Part shown: in pieces, positions 17,991-27,215 of the stretch
Layout of the letters: the number at the start of each line of letters is the position of its first letter
Numbering within the stretch: position 1 is the stretch's first letter
Origin: Flavobacteriales bacterium 33_180_T64
GTDB lineage: Bacteria; Bacteroidota; Bacteroidia; Flavobacteriales; Flavobacteriaceae
Assembly: GCA_002162685.1 (NCBI GenBank)
Contig: MAAQ01000014.1
Span: 124,001-188,000, forward strand
Direction: 5' to 3'
DNA: 64,000 nt
Position numbers and translations under genes: made by a program
Notes under the pieces: model-generated
The model's input: only the letters and a program-made list of their open reading frames with translations
What the model was told of the DNA's origin: nothing
The model's database searches: none

Positions 17991-19316
17991 ATGGCAGAAT
18001 ATAAAAGACCAACAACAGAAGCAGAATTCAATAAGAATTTCAAACAAAAAAAACCATTAATGAACGATACAGAAGCCTATTACGAAGCTTCACGATGTTT
18101 ATTTTGTTATGATGCGCCTTGTATACAAGCTTGCCCGACAAGTATAGATATTCCATTGTTTATTAAGCAAATTCATACAGATAATGTTACTGGTTCGTCA
18201 AAAACAATCTTTGATTCCAATTGGTTAGGAAATGCCTGTGGAATAGTTTGTCCAACAGGAGTGTTATGTGAAGGTGCTTGTGTCTATAATCATCAGGATG
18301 TGCCACCAATTCAGATTGGTAGATTACAAAATTATGCGACTAATAAAACGATTGATGCAGAAAAGGAAATCTTTAAAATAGGTAAATCTAATGGAAAGAA
18401 AATTGCCGTTATTGGAGCAGGACCAGCAGGAATTGCATGTGCTAGTGAAGCTAGAGTATTAGGTTTTGAAGTCGATATATTTGAAGCCAAAGAAAAACCT
18501 TCAGGGTTAACAGTTTATGGTATTGCCCCTTATAAAATCTCTAATGAAGAAGTGTTGAAAGAAATTGATTTCCTTCAGAAACAATTACAATTCAATATAA
18601 AATACAAGACAGCAATTACATCTAAAGACCAATTGCAAAAGATAGAAGCCGATTATGATGCGATTTTTTTGGGTGTTGGTTTAGGGAAAACAAAACAATT
18701 AGAATTGGATGGCGAAGATAAAGATGGTGTCGTTGGAGCTGTAGAGTTTATTGAAGAGTTACGAATGAAACATCACGAAGTGAAAGTTTCCAAAAAAGTC
18801 GTTGTTATTGGAGGGGGAAATACAGCCATGGATGCTGCTTCAGAATCTGCAAGAATGGGAGCAAGTAAAACAGTATTGGCTTATAGGAATTCTAAAGAAA
18901 AAATGGGAGCCTATGGTTTTGAATACGATTTAGCAATTAGCTCAGGTGTTGATAGTTTATTTAATGTCACACCAATTGCTATCACTGGAAATGGAAAAGT
19001 AGAAGGCGTAAAATTTGCTAAAACTGAAATGATTGAGGGTAAATTACAAACTAATATGGATACTACTTTTATAGTGCCTTGTGATATGGTGATAAAAGCT
19101 ACAGGGCAAGCCAAACAGGGAGAGTTTTATAGTTTGGTAGATCATTTGAATATAGATAAAAGAACAAAAGTAATAGTGAATCCTCACACATTTCAGACGT
19201 CTAATCCTAAATATTTTGCTGGAGGAGATGCTGTAAATGGAGGTGCTGAGGTTGTAAATGCAGCCTTCGATGGGAAAATGGCAGCGCAAGGGATCCATAA
19301 ATGGTTAAACAAATAA
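17991..19316 (+). CDS. preT: NAD(P)-dependent dihydropyrimidine dehydrogenase, PreT-type subunit
   Basis: FAD- and Fe-S-containing electron-input subunit of bacterial dihydropyrimidine dehydrogenase. It passes electrons between NAD(P)H and the PreA subunit, which reduces uracil or thymine. The N-terminal GltD-like domain has the cysteine clusters SRCLFCYDAPCIQACPT and NACGIVCPTGVLCEGAC for two 4Fe-4S centres. The FAD dinucleotide motif is IAVIGAGPAGIACASEA and the NAD(P) motif VVVIGGGNTAMDAASE. The FAD re-entry region FAGGDAVNGGAEVVNA lies near the end. At 441 residues it is slightly longer than the E. coli protein. It is followed by preA after 78 bp. Confidence 0.92.
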   Translation: MAEYKRPTTEAEFNKNFKQKKPLMNDTEAYYEASRCLFCYDAPCIQACPTSIDIPLFIKQIHTDNVTGSSKTIFDSNWLGNACGIVCPTGVLCEGACVYNHQDVPPIQIGRLQNYATNKTIDAEKEIFKIGKSNGKKIAVIGAGPAGIACASEARVLGFEVDIFEAKEKPSGLTVYGIAPYKISNEEVLKEIDFLQKQLQFNIKYKTAITSKDQLQKIEADYDAIFLGVGLGKTKQLELDGEDKDGVVGAVEFIEELRMKHHEVKVSKKVVVIGGGNTAMDAASESARMGASKTVLAYRNSKEKMGAYGFEYDLAISSGVDSLFNVTPIAITGNGKVEGVKFAKTEMIEGKLQTNMDTTFIVPCDMVIKATGQAKQGEFYSLVDHLNIDKRTKVIVNPHTFQTSNPKYFAGGDAVNGGAEVVNAAFDGKMAAQGIHKWLNK

Positions 19317-19347
19317 ATAAAGAATTTAGAAGTATGATTTTAGAGGT

Positions 19348-19387
19348 GTAAAAACCTATAAGTCATAACTCTTTAACTTATAACTAA
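19348..19387 (+). repeat. second heptamer-type repeat tract before preA
   Basis: The preT-preA spacer ends in CCTATAA GTCATAA CTCTTTA ACTTATA ACTAAAT, a degenerate 7-bp periodic sequence. It is related to the tract before preT (shared TCATAAC and ACTTATAAC words). It may represent spread or decay of the same small repetitive element. Confidence 0.5.
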
Positions 19388-19394
19388 ATAGAAC

Positions 19395-20729
19395 ATGATC
19401 GATTTATCAATAAATTTTGGAGGAATTAAAGCACCAAATCCGTTTTGGTTAGCCTCAGCACCACCAACAAATTCGGGATATCAAATAATGAAAGCCTTTG
19501 ATGCTGGTTGGGGTGGAGCTGTATGGAAAACACTTGGTGTTCCAGTAGTTAATGTGTCGAGTCGCTATGGTGCTGTAAATTATAGGAATACTAGAATGAT
19601 GGGTTTTAATAATATCGAATTGATTACAGATCGACCTTTGGCAGATAACCTTCGTGAGATTGAGGAAGTGAAAAAGTATTTTCCAGATCATGCTGTCATT
19701 GCATCTTTAATGGTAGAAACTAGAGCCGAATGGGAACAGATTATTAAAGATGTCGAAAATGCTGGAGCTGATGGGATAGAACTTAATTTTGGTTGTCCGC
19801 ATGGCATGTGTGAACGTGGAATGGGTTCAGCAGTTGGTCAAGAACCAGAAGTTTTAAAAACGATTGTAGGTTGGGTAAAAGAAGCGGCAAATATTCCAGT
19901 CATAACAAAATTATCACCTAATATATCACATATTACAGATCCTGGTTTAGCAGCAGTGCAGGGCGGAACAGATTCAATTTCTCTTATTAATACAATTAAA
20001 AGTATTGTGGGTATTGATTTAGATTCCTATGCGCCTTATCCTATTGTGGACGGTAAAGGATCTAATGGCGGCTATTGTGGTCCAGCAGTAAAACCAATTG
20101 CTATGCATATGATTAAAGATTTAGCCCAGCATCCAGAGATTTCTAAAGTGCCAATTTCTGGAATTGGAGGTATAGAGACTTGGCGTGATGTAGTCGAGTT
20201 TATTCTACTTGGCGCAACATCTGTTCAAGTATGTACTGCTGTAATGCATTATGGCTTTGGAATTGTCCGCGAAATGGAAGCTGGTTTACGTCAGTTTATG
20301 GAAGAAAAGAATTATAATACTATTTATGATTTTGCAGGTAAGGCCTTGCCTAATGTAACCGATTGGAAGCATCTTAATTTAAAACATAAGGTGGTTGCAG
20401 AGATTAATGCAGATAAATGTATTGGTTGCGAATTGTGTTATATATCATGTGATGATGGTGCACATCAAGCTATAGCATTGTCTACGGATCCTACAAATCG
20501 AATTCCAAGTATTATTGAAGAAAACTGTGTGGGTTGTAATTTATGTTCATTAGTATGTCCAGTAGAAGATTGTATAACAATGGAAAAACGAGATGACGGA
20601 ACACAAAATTTAACATGGCATGAACGCACTTTAAACGATGATATTCCAGTAACATTTGATGATGACAGAGCAGGAGGGAAAGGACATTTTGTACCGACAC
20701 CTGCTGATGCTTTGAAGCATAGAAGGTAA
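19395..20729 (+). CDS. preA: dihydropyrimidine dehydrogenase, PreA-type catalytic subunit
   Basis: Catalytic FMN subunit reducing uracil or thymine to the 5,6-dihydro form. Residues 1 to about 300 form a dihydroorotate-dehydrogenase-like TIM barrel with NPFWLASAPPTNSGYQ, the substrate and FMN stretch ELNFGCPHGMCERGMG and GGIETWRDVVEF. The C-terminal part carries two 4Fe-4S ferredoxin motifs, CIGCELCYISC and CVGCNLCSLVCPVEDC, which accept electrons from PreT. The order barrel-ferredoxin and the length (444) match E. coli PreA closely, apart from a short extra C-terminus. It is the last gene of the catabolic operon. Confidence 0.94.
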   Translation: MIDLSINFGGIKAPNPFWLASAPPTNSGYQIMKAFDAGWGGAVWKTLGVPVVNVSSRYGAVNYRNTRMMGFNNIELITDRPLADNLREIEEVKKYFPDHAVIASLMVETRAEWEQIIKDVENAGADGIELNFGCPHGMCERGMGSAVGQEPEVLKTIVGWVKEAANIPVITKLSPNISHITDPGLAAVQGGTDSISLINTIKSIVGIDLDSYAPYPIVDGKGSNGGYCGPAVKPIAMHMIKDLAQHPEISKVPISGIGGIETWRDVVEFILLGATSVQVCTAVMHYGFGIVREMEAGLRQFMEEKNYNTIYDFAGKALPNVTDWKHLNLKHKVVAEINADKCIGCELCYISCDDGAHQAIALSTDPTNRIPSIIEENCVGCNLCSLVCPVEDCITMEKRDDGTQNLTWHERTLNDDIPVTFDDDRAGGKGHFVPTPADALKHRR

Positions 20730-20887
20730 TGACAGTAGTTGTTTTACTTACAGGTTTTTTATGATTTTTGCTTTAATTCGGTATTGGTTTTCATGATAAG
20801 AAAAACAGGTACAATTTAGTATGCTGAATTAAAGTTTTATTAATCATATATAAATAAAGAAAAATCCTACTAATTTCAGTTTTTGCC

Positions 20888-20895
20888 TACATTTG
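20888..20895 (+). promoter_or_regulatory. -7 box (TACATTTG) before the beta-helix gene
   Basis: TACATTTG is an exact match to TAnnTTTG and sits 34 bp before the ATG at 20929. No TTTG is found at the expected -33 position. The rest of the 20730-20928 spacer shows no further structure I can name. Confidence 0.4.
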
Positions 20896-20928
20896 TTTTT
20901 AATAAACAAATAGTTAAAGAAATATTGT

Positions 20929-23766
20929 ATGAAAAAATACCTTTTTATTGCTTTATTATGTGGTTTTTTTGCAAAAGCACAGAATATAACCTATTATGTT
21001 GATGCATCTAATGGAGATGACAATAACACGGGTTTAGATGGAGTTCCATGGAAGTCGTTAAATAAAGTCCAAACGTTTTCCAATTCGGGAAATGGGTTTT
21101 CACCAGGAGATAAAATTCTTTTTAAACGAGGAGAAGTATGGGAGAATCAAACTTTAGATTTTAGATCGTCTGGAACATCCAGTGCACCAATAATTATAGG
21201 GGCTTATGGATCTGGACATGTTCCAGTTTTATCTAGTGTAAGTCCCTTAGATGTTCAAATTCTTAATTGGAATTATGTAGGAGATGGTGTATGGAAAACG
21301 TCTGAAGAAATTGATAATCCTGGTCGATTATTTACAGATTATGACCCTAGAAACGATTTGAGTTCAAATGAATTACTAAAAGCATATGATGTTGATAATG
21401 TTGGTCATGAAACGTATTCTGCAGTTGATCTAAGTGTTTTGCCAAATGATATGTGGTATTGGTCAAGTGACCCTAAACCTGATTTTAAAATACTTTTTAT
21501 TTATACAGGAAGTTCAAGTATTAATCCTAAAGATTTAAAATTGTATAAAAGCACTTCTGAGACCAATAGTCATCGTAATATGACCATTATTGGTCAGCAC
21601 TATATTACCATAAGGGATATCGAAATTCAAGGTGGTGTTGATTGTTTATATATTGGGTCTAAACCTGATAACAGTAATGGTCCTTATGAGTCTTCTGGTG
21701 ATATAAGGATCTTAAATTGTAAAATTGGTAAATACAGTACTGCTGGTATTCTGCTTTTTGATACTAATGATAATACAATAAGTGATAATGTTTTTGATAC
21801 CAATTATAGAATTCAGTTTGGATTAACTGCTGAAGATGCCGAATATGTATCAGTACAAGAGAGAAATATTGCAGGTGTAGATTCACGAGGAGTAGGTGAT
21901 GGTGTGAATATTGATGAAATAGGTAGCAATAATAGCATTCATAATAACAGCTTTTATAATTGGGTTCATGCAGGAGTTTTTATTACGGTACAAGATAATG
22001 ATGATGGAAGTGAACCAGATCCTTCACATGTGGTTAGTGATAATAAGATTTATAATAATTATGTTACAGCACCATTGTTGTCGTATTCAAGAGGTTTTGC
22101 GATCTCGGGAGTTAATGGTAGAGTGCATCATAATGAGATCTACAATAATTTGGTTAAAAATACCCGAGTTCAGTCTCAAATAGCGGGCAATGATAATTTA
22201 TTTCACCATAACATTATTGATGGTATTAATAGATCTGATGTGAGATGGGGAAAATCTAATGGTATTAAAATTGCTAATAACAGTCCTTCTTTTGGAGCTA
22301 CAGGGAATAAATTTGACCATAATACCATTCTTAATTGTGATGGTGCTGGAATTAGTGTAAACAATTGGAGTAAAATAGTTGCTGGAAATAATACAACAAA
22401 CCCTGTTGAGGATAATTATTTTAGAAATAATATAATTTATAATTGTGGAAAAGATGAGACGAGTTCAATGCCATACATTGGTTTCATAATTGCTGATAAT
22501 GAACATGGATCTCAACCTGAAGTGAGAAATAATACTTATTATAATAATTTAATTTATAGCTTTAACGAGAATGGAGGGCAGGAGTTAGAAGTAATAAGTT
22601 ATAACCAAACAGAGTTTACTACTGGTGGAGGGGTTTATTCTGTATTAGGTTTTGAAAACAACTTAATTGAGGGAGATATCGCTACAGGAAACATTGCTGG
22701 TAATCCAAAGTTTCTAGATGATACCTTTGTAACAGGGTATCATTTGAAAGATGATTCACCTTGTTATGATACTGGAAAATGGATTACGTCACAAGAAGCT
22801 TCATATTTAAGTGATTATTATGGTAGTGATTTTCCTTATAACTCATCCCCAGATATAGGACATGAAGAAATTAGCCCTAAATGGACTTATCTTATTGATC
22901 AATATTGTGATATGACTCTGTCTTTAGAAAGTGGTTTGTTAGAGTGCTATGAAGTAACTGAATCTGAAATAGTGAGTTATCAATTTAAATTTGTTGACAT
23001 AAGTGATAATACCGAGAGTTATTATAATACAATTAATGCTACTGATGGTTTACCAATACATCAAATGGATTTGTATGCCAGATGGTGGGCAAAGCCAAAA
23101 ACTACATATAATGTGGAAGTGAAAGGATTCAAATCAGACGGAACGAGTTTCTCTACAGGAAAAGTATGTCAGGTTACAATACCACATTTAACACATATAA
23201 AAGAAGAGTTTTGTGGTGTTTTACCCGTTGATGATCTTAATAATGCTACTGATGGAATTATTGAATGTTATCCTATTTTAGATGCAACAGAGTATAAATT
23301 TAAATTTTACGATCCTATAACAGAAGTTTTAATACAACAAGTTTCTAGTACGGTGCCTACATTAGATATGTATAGTCAATCATGGGTAGTTTTAGGAACA
23401 ACATATTCTGTAAAAGTAAGAGCAGAAACCTCTAATCAAAGTTTTTCTGTAGGAGATGCATGTTTAGTTACTGTGCCTTCTGCTCTATCAAGAATTATTG
23501 GAAGTTCTAAAGGGAATATAAAAAATAAAGAATCTGAGATATCAATTTATCCAAACCCAACAGAAAATCAACTTACAATTAAAAGTAAAACCTCTTTTGA
23601 TAGAATTCATGTTTATGATATTAATGGTAGATTATTACATTCTGAAATGTTTTTAAATCAATCGTTAGAATTTCAATTAGATGTAACAAGTTTAGCAAGA
23701 GGGCTTTATTTTGTAGAAATACAATCTGGTAATTCAAAACAAGCTAAGAAGTTTATAAAAAAATAG
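20929..23766 (+). CDS. secreted right-handed parallel beta-helix protein with T9SS type A sorting domain
   Basis: A 945-residue exported protein. It begins with a Sec signal peptide (MKKYLFIALLCGFFAKAQ) and the YYVDASNGDDNNTG start typical of beta-helix polysaccharide-active or adhesin proteins. Residues about 100-640 contain many short Asn/Asp/Ile-rich turns (NNSIHNNSFYNW, NNTISDNVFDTN) expected of a parallel beta-helix. Two related domains of about 95 residues follow (about 650-850), each with paired cysteines and a KPKTTYNVEVK / LGTTYSVKVR strand. The last ~75 residues, ISIYPNPTENQLTI through GLYFVEIQSG, form a type A T9SS C-terminal domain, so it should be secreted or surface-attached. 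A lyase role is possible but no catalytic motif is obvious. Confidence 0.87.
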   Translation: MKKYLFIALLCGFFAKAQNITYYVDASNGDDNNTGLDGVPWKSLNKVQTFSNSGNGFSPGDKILFKRGEVWENQTLDFRSSGTSSAPIIIGAYGSGHVPVLSSVSPLDVQILNWNYVGDGVWKTSEEIDNPGRLFTDYDPRNDLSSNELLKAYDVDNVGHETYSAVDLSVLPNDMWYWSSDPKPDFKILFIYTGSSSINPKDLKLYKSTSETNSHRNMTIIGQHYITIRDIEIQGGVDCLYIGSKPDNSNGPYESSGDIRILNCKIGKYSTAGILLFDTNDNTISDNVFDTNYRIQFGLTAEDAEYVSVQERNIAGVDSRGVGDGVNIDEIGSNNSIHNNSFYNWVHAGVFITVQDNDDGSEPDPSHVVSDNKIYNNYVTAPLLSYSRGFAISGVNGRVHHNEIYNNLVKNTRVQSQIAGNDNLFHHNIIDGINRSDVRWGKSNGIKIANNSPSFGATGNKFDHNTILNCDGAGISVNNWSKIVAGNNTTNPVEDNYFRNNIIYNCGKDETSSMPYIGFIIADNEHGSQPEVRNNTYYNNLIYSFNENGGQELEVISYNQTEFTTGGGVYSVLGFENNLIEGDIATGNIAGNPKFLDDTFVTGYHLKDDSPCYDTGKWITSQEASYLSDYYGSDFPYNSSPDIGHEEISPKWTYLIDQYCDMTLSLESGLLECYEVTESEIVSYQFKFVDISDNTESYYNTINATDGLPIHQMDLYARWWAKPKTTYNVEVKGFKSDGTSFSTGKVCQVTIPHLTHIKEEFCGVLPVDDLNNATDGIIECYPILDATEYKFKFYDPITEVLIQQVSSTVPTLDMYSQSWVVLGTTYSVKVRAETSNQSFSVGDACLVTVPSALSRIIGSSKGNIKNKESEISIYPNPTENQLTIKSKTSFDRIHVYDINGRLLHSEMFLNQSLEFQLDVTSLARGLYFVEIQSGNSKQAKKFIKK

Positions 23767-23784
23767 ACATTAGTGTATGTGATA

Positions 23785-23817
23785 AAAGCTTCTAAATTTA
23801 AAGTTTAGAGGCTTTTT
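23785..23817 (+). terminator. intrinsic terminator after the beta-helix gene
   Basis: AAGCTTCTAAA, a 6-nt loop, then TTTAGAGGCTT followed by a T-run. This is an 11-bp stem with one G-U pair, starting about 20 bp after the stop codon. Confidence 0.75.
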
Positions 23818-23822
23818 GTATA

Positions 23823-23945
23823 ATGATTTGTCGCTATTTGATCGCAATTCATAATAATGAATATAAAATTTTAAGCAAGAAAATCATCATTAATATGTTA
23901 CCTGCTGATTTACGAAAAAGTAAGCTTCAGCCTTATTTATTGTAA
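23823..23945 (+). pseudogene. comM/yifB relic A (5' portion)
   Basis: This stretch aligns with the intact comM at about 35856-35945 of this window. Over 66 bases (23853-23918 against 35874-35939) I count 56 identities without gaps. In the matching frame it encodes NNEYKILSKKIIINMLPADL, against [20 protein letters not shown] in ComM. Upstream the similarity fades near 23832 and downstream it ends near 23925. A short ORF (ATG at 23823, stop at 23943) covers it by chance or as decay. It is far too small to be functional. Confidence 0.85.
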
Positions 23946-24001
23946 TCCATCTCCATACTTATAATTTTCTTTATATAATTAAATTGCTTAAAATTTTTTA
24001 A

Positions 24002-24724
24002 GTGATACGTTGTTTAATAATAGAAGATGATAAAAGTACTGTTAAGTCAATAAAAACAGTGGGTAATGATTTTTTCGAAATTTCATTTATTGAAGTAAAT
24101 GAGAATCAAGAAGAAGCTTTAAATTTAATATTAAAGAACGCTCCAGAGCTTATATTTTTAAACTTTGATTCTATTAAAATCAATTTCACCGAATTTCTAC
24201 TTAAAATTCATCAATGTAGTATAATTAACCCCTATTTTATAGCATTATCTTCTTTACAAGGAAAAGCTTTTGAAGCTTATAATTATGATTTTTCAGATTT
24301 TTTAGCTAAGCCCTTAACTGAATATTCAATTAGAAAAAGCCTTTTTGGGTATAAAAAAAAACACCCCATAAGACAAATTGAAACTATTTGTTTAAAATCT
24401 AATAAGGACTACCAATATTTAAATATAGATAGCATTCTTTATTTAAAAGCAGATAATAATACTACAGATTTTTATATGTATGATGGTAGTGTAATAGGAG
24501 CTTATAAAACCCTAAAAGTCTTTGAAAATTCACTACCTCAAACTTTTTTAAGAATTCATAAAAGTTATATCATAAATAGAAATTGTATTTCCAGAATTCA
24601 TTATGGAAAATCGATGTGTATTATTAATAATGAACACAAAATACCTTTTACAAAAACATTTATAACCAATATAGATTTGATAAACACTGAATTATCAAAA
24701 AACACGATGATTGCACTAAATTAA
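24002..24724 (+). CDS. LytTR-type response regulator with aberrant receiver
   Basis: A 240-residue transcription regulator. Residues 1 to about 115 form a CheY-like receiver (RCLIIEDDKS with the acidic pair). The segment that should hold the phospho-acceptor reads LIFLNFDSI, where LIFLDI is expected, so Asn occupies the usual Asp position and phosphorylation may be lost or shifted. Residues about 130-235 form a LytTR DNA-binding domain (LYLKADNNTTDFYM, FLRIHKSYIINRNCI). The start is GTG at 24002; no ATG fits. It lies 57 bp after the comM relic and upstream of a tiny lipoprotein gene and a histidine kinase gene. Targets are unknown. Confidence 0.85.
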   Translation: MIRCLIIEDDKSTVKSIKTVGNDFFEISFIEVNENQEEALNLILKNAPELIFLNFDSIKINFTEFLLKIHQCSIINPYFIALSSLQGKAFEAYNYDFSDFLAKPLTEYSIRKSLFGYKKKHPIRQIETICLKSNKDYQYLNIDSILYLKADNNTTDFYMYDGSVIGAYKTLKVFENSLPQTFLRIHKSYIINRNCISRIHYGKSMCIINNEHKIPFTKTFITNIDLINTELSKNTMIALN

Positions 24725-24939
24725 CTTCCCTATATAAAAGAAGCATTTCACTCATAGATATATAGTATTCACTAAAACTATACTTTTTTCATAGCAAGCT
24801 TTAAGAGACCTATCTATTTTAGCTAATGAATATTCATGCGGATCAAATTATTAACGCATTTAAGTTGTGCACAATTTTAAAATAACAGAGCTGTATTTAC
24901 GGCCAAGAAAACTATTGTTAAATCTTAAAATTTTGTAAC

Positions 24940-25098
24940 ATGAAAATCTTAAAATCCTTATTTTATTTATTTATACTTTCAATAATTATCTCTTCTTGCA
25001 CACCACAAGCATTAGATGATGATCAAAACAATATTATTGAAAATACACAAGCAACAGGAAGCGAGAATACAACTACTGATGATGGGAGTAAAGATTAA
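24940..25098 (+). CDS. tiny acidic lipoprotein (52 aa)
   Basis: This short gene starts with ATG at 24940. It encodes a clear lipoprotein signal (MKILKSLFYLFILSIIISSC) with lipobox ISSC. A mature part of only about 33 residues follows, rich in Asp, Asn, Thr and Glu, with no cysteine after the lipidated one. It is closely followed by a strong terminator, so it is transcribed as its own unit or as the end of the LytTR transcript. It sits directly upstream of a histidine kinase that is itself a lipoprotein. A sensory or signalling role is possible but only inferred. The sequence from 24725 to 24939 holds nothing I can identify. Confidence 0.7.
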   Translation: MKILKSLFYLFILSIIISSCTPQALDDDQNNIIENTQATGSENTTTDDGSKD

Positions 25099-25110
25099 AA
25101 AAACAAAATT

Positions 25111-25141
25111 AGCCTCTAATGTATTTATTAGAGGCTTTTTT
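25111..25141 (+). terminator. intrinsic terminator after the tiny lipoprotein gene
   Basis: AGCCTCTAAT, loop GTATTT, ATTAGAGGCT, then a T-run: a perfect 10-bp stem placed 12 bp after the stop codon at 25098. Confidence 0.88.
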
Positions 25142-25167
25142 ATAGATTTGTTTAAAACACAAATTAT

Positions 25168-27204
25168 TTGAACCTTAGACAGCGATATCTTAAATTATTT
25201 ATAATACTAGCTTTTAGTTTTAGTATTCTGTCCTGTGTAAAGAATAATGAAAAAGCTAAAAAGGAACAGCCAAATGAAATTAATGATAGTATTGGTATTT
25301 GGATTAAAGCATCAAAAAATAAATCATATTCTATAAATAAAAGAAAAGAGCTTTTAATAAAATCTTATCAAACCATTAAATCTTCAGAAATTGACACTTT
25401 ACAAATAAGATGTTTGAGTACTTTGGCTTATCAGAACTTAAAACTTGGAGATACTTTACTGTTTAAAAAACGAAATAAAGAAGCTTTAACTATTGCTTCA
25501 AAATTAAAAGATTCTTTTGCCATAGGAGATATACACTGGAATTATGCTAGTTATTATAATAAAAAACAAATTTATGACAGTGCCTATTTTCATTTTAACT
25601 TGGCACATACTTATTTTGATAAAAGTGGTTATTTATACGAATCGGCAAAGACACAATATGGAATGGCTTTTATTAAGGGACGTTTTAAAGATTACTCAGG
25701 AAGTGAAGTTTTAATATTTAAAGCGATTGATAAATTTAAAAAACTAAAAAACTATAAATCCTTATTCTCAAGTTATGACCATTTAGGTCAATTACAAAAA
25801 GACATACAAGAGTATGATAGATCTTTATTTTATTATAATAAAGCTTTAGAATATCTAGGTAAAATTAAAAACAATCAAACCCTTCATCAAGCCAGTTTAA
25901 ACAATATTGGTAATACCTATTTAAAAAAAGGGGATTATACTAAAGCAATAAAATATTTTAATAAAGTATTAAATATTAAAAATATTAAATCACAAAACAT
26001 AAGTCAATATGCTAGAGTTTTAAGTAATAAAGCATATGCTAAAACTTTAGTTAAAGATACTGTTAATGTTGCTAAATCCTTAATTGAAGCTTTGCATATT
26101 AGAGACAGCTTAAATGACAAAGGAGGTATTGTCATTAGTAAAATTCACCTAGCCCAATATTATGCTTATAAACAAGATACAAGTAAAGCAATTAGCTATA
26201 TTAGAGAAGCAAATAATTTGGCTAAAGAAATTAAAAATAGTAGAGACTATCTAGAGAGTTTGTCATTAGCATCAAAATTAGATAACAAACATTCTTCAGA
26301 ATATTTAGAAAAATACATTCAATTTAGTGATAGCATACAAATTGTAGAGCGCAAAATTCAAAATAAGTTTACAAGAATTGCTTACGAAACGGATGAGTAT
26401 GTAGAAGAAAATAAGCGCTTATCTCAGCAAAAAATTTGGATATTAGTAACTGGTTTTGGATTAATTTCAATATTAGGATTGGTGTATTTTTTAAAAGTTC
26501 AAAAATCTAAAAATGAAAAACTACTGTTAGAAAATGAGCAGCAAAAAGCAAATGAGCAAGTCTATTTAATAACTTTAAAACAACAAGAAAAGTTAGAAAA
26601 AGAAAAAATAAAAGAACGTAATAGAATTGCAGAAGAATTACACGATGGTATTTTAGGTAAATTATTTGGAACAAGAGTTGGACTAGGGTTTTTAGATATT
26701 GGAGCTGATGAAGACATAAAGAAACAGCATCAGTTGTTTTTAGAAGAATTACAGACTATAGAAAAAGAAATACGAGAGGTTTCTCATGAATTAAGTGATA
26801 ATTTTGATAGTACACAAATTTGTTTTACTACAATTATCGGTCAACTCATAGAAAACAAATGTAAAATTGGCAATTTTAAATATAAACTTGATTTTGATGA
26901 GCATATCAATTGGAAAAACATAAATGAGGAAATTAAAGTAAACCTTTATAGAATAATACAAGAAACTCTACAAAACATAATAAAATATGCTTTTGCTAAA
27001 AAAGTAATCATTACTTTTTCACTTAATAGTAAAGATTTAGTAATAGTAATAAAAGATGATGGTATAGGTTTTAATTTAAATCAAAAGAAAAAAGGCATTG
27101 GTATAAAAAATATGACGTCTAGAGTAGAAAAATTAAATGGTATATTTAATATTCACCCTAAGCGTAATGAAGGCACCACAATAAAAATTCAAATTCCTAT
27201 TTAA
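25168..27204 (+). CDS. TPR-containing hybrid-type sensor histidine kinase (HisKA_3), lipoprotein signal
   Basis: A 678-residue sensor kinase of the flavobacterial TPR type. The N-terminus has a lipobox-like signal ending LSC. Residues about 60-400 are helical TPR repeats (e.g. YDRSLFYYNKALEYLGKI, GDYTKAIKYFNKVLNI). One membrane helix at about 425-448 (WILVTGFGLISILGLVYFL) is followed by a coiled coil. The HisKA_3 phospho-acceptor is His492 in RNRIAEELHDGILGK, and the ATPase domain has NIIKYAFA and DDGIGFN. The start is TTG at 25168, the only start giving the signal. Its partner regulator follows after 11 bp. The TPR region should sense a periplasmic protein or peptide. It is not a true hybrid: no receiver is fused. 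Confidence 0.88.
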   Translation: MNLRQRYLKLFIILAFSFSILSCVKNNEKAKKEQPNEINDSIGIWIKASKNKSYSINKRKELLIKSYQTIKSSEIDTLQIRCLSTLAYQNLKLGDTLLFKKRNKEALTIASKLKDSFAIGDIHWNYASYYNKKQIYDSAYFHFNLAHTYFDKSGYLYESAKTQYGMAFIKGRFKDYSGSEVLIFKAIDKFKKLKNYKSLFSSYDHLGQLQKDIQEYDRSLFYYNKALEYLGKIKNNQTLHQASLNNIGNTYLKKGDYTKAIKYFNKVLNIKNIKSQNISQYARVLSNKAYAKTLVKDTVNVAKSLIEALHIRDSLNDKGGIVISKIHLAQYYAYKQDTSKAISYIREANNLAKEIKNSRDYLESLSLASKLDNKHSSEYLEKYIQFSDSIQIVERKIQNKFTRIAYETDEYVEENKRLSQQKIWILVTGFGLISILGLVYFLKVQKSKNEKLLLENEQQKANEQVYLITLKQQEKLEKEKIKERNRIAEELHDGILGKLFGTRVGLGFLDIGADEDIKKQHQLFLEELQTIEKEIREVSHELSDNFDSTQICFTTIIGQLIENKCKIGNFKYKLDFDEHINWKNINEEIKVNLYRIIQETLQNIIKYAFAKKVIITFSLNSKDLVIVIKDDGIGFNLNQKKKGIGIKNMTSRVEKLNGIFNIHPKRNEGTTIKIQIPI

Positions 27205-27215
27205 ATAGTTTGAAA

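Noticed and set aside
23823-23945. A functional small protein from the comM relic
   Set aside because: Although open for 40 codons, it is only an internal piece of ComM with neither the start nor the ATPase domain.
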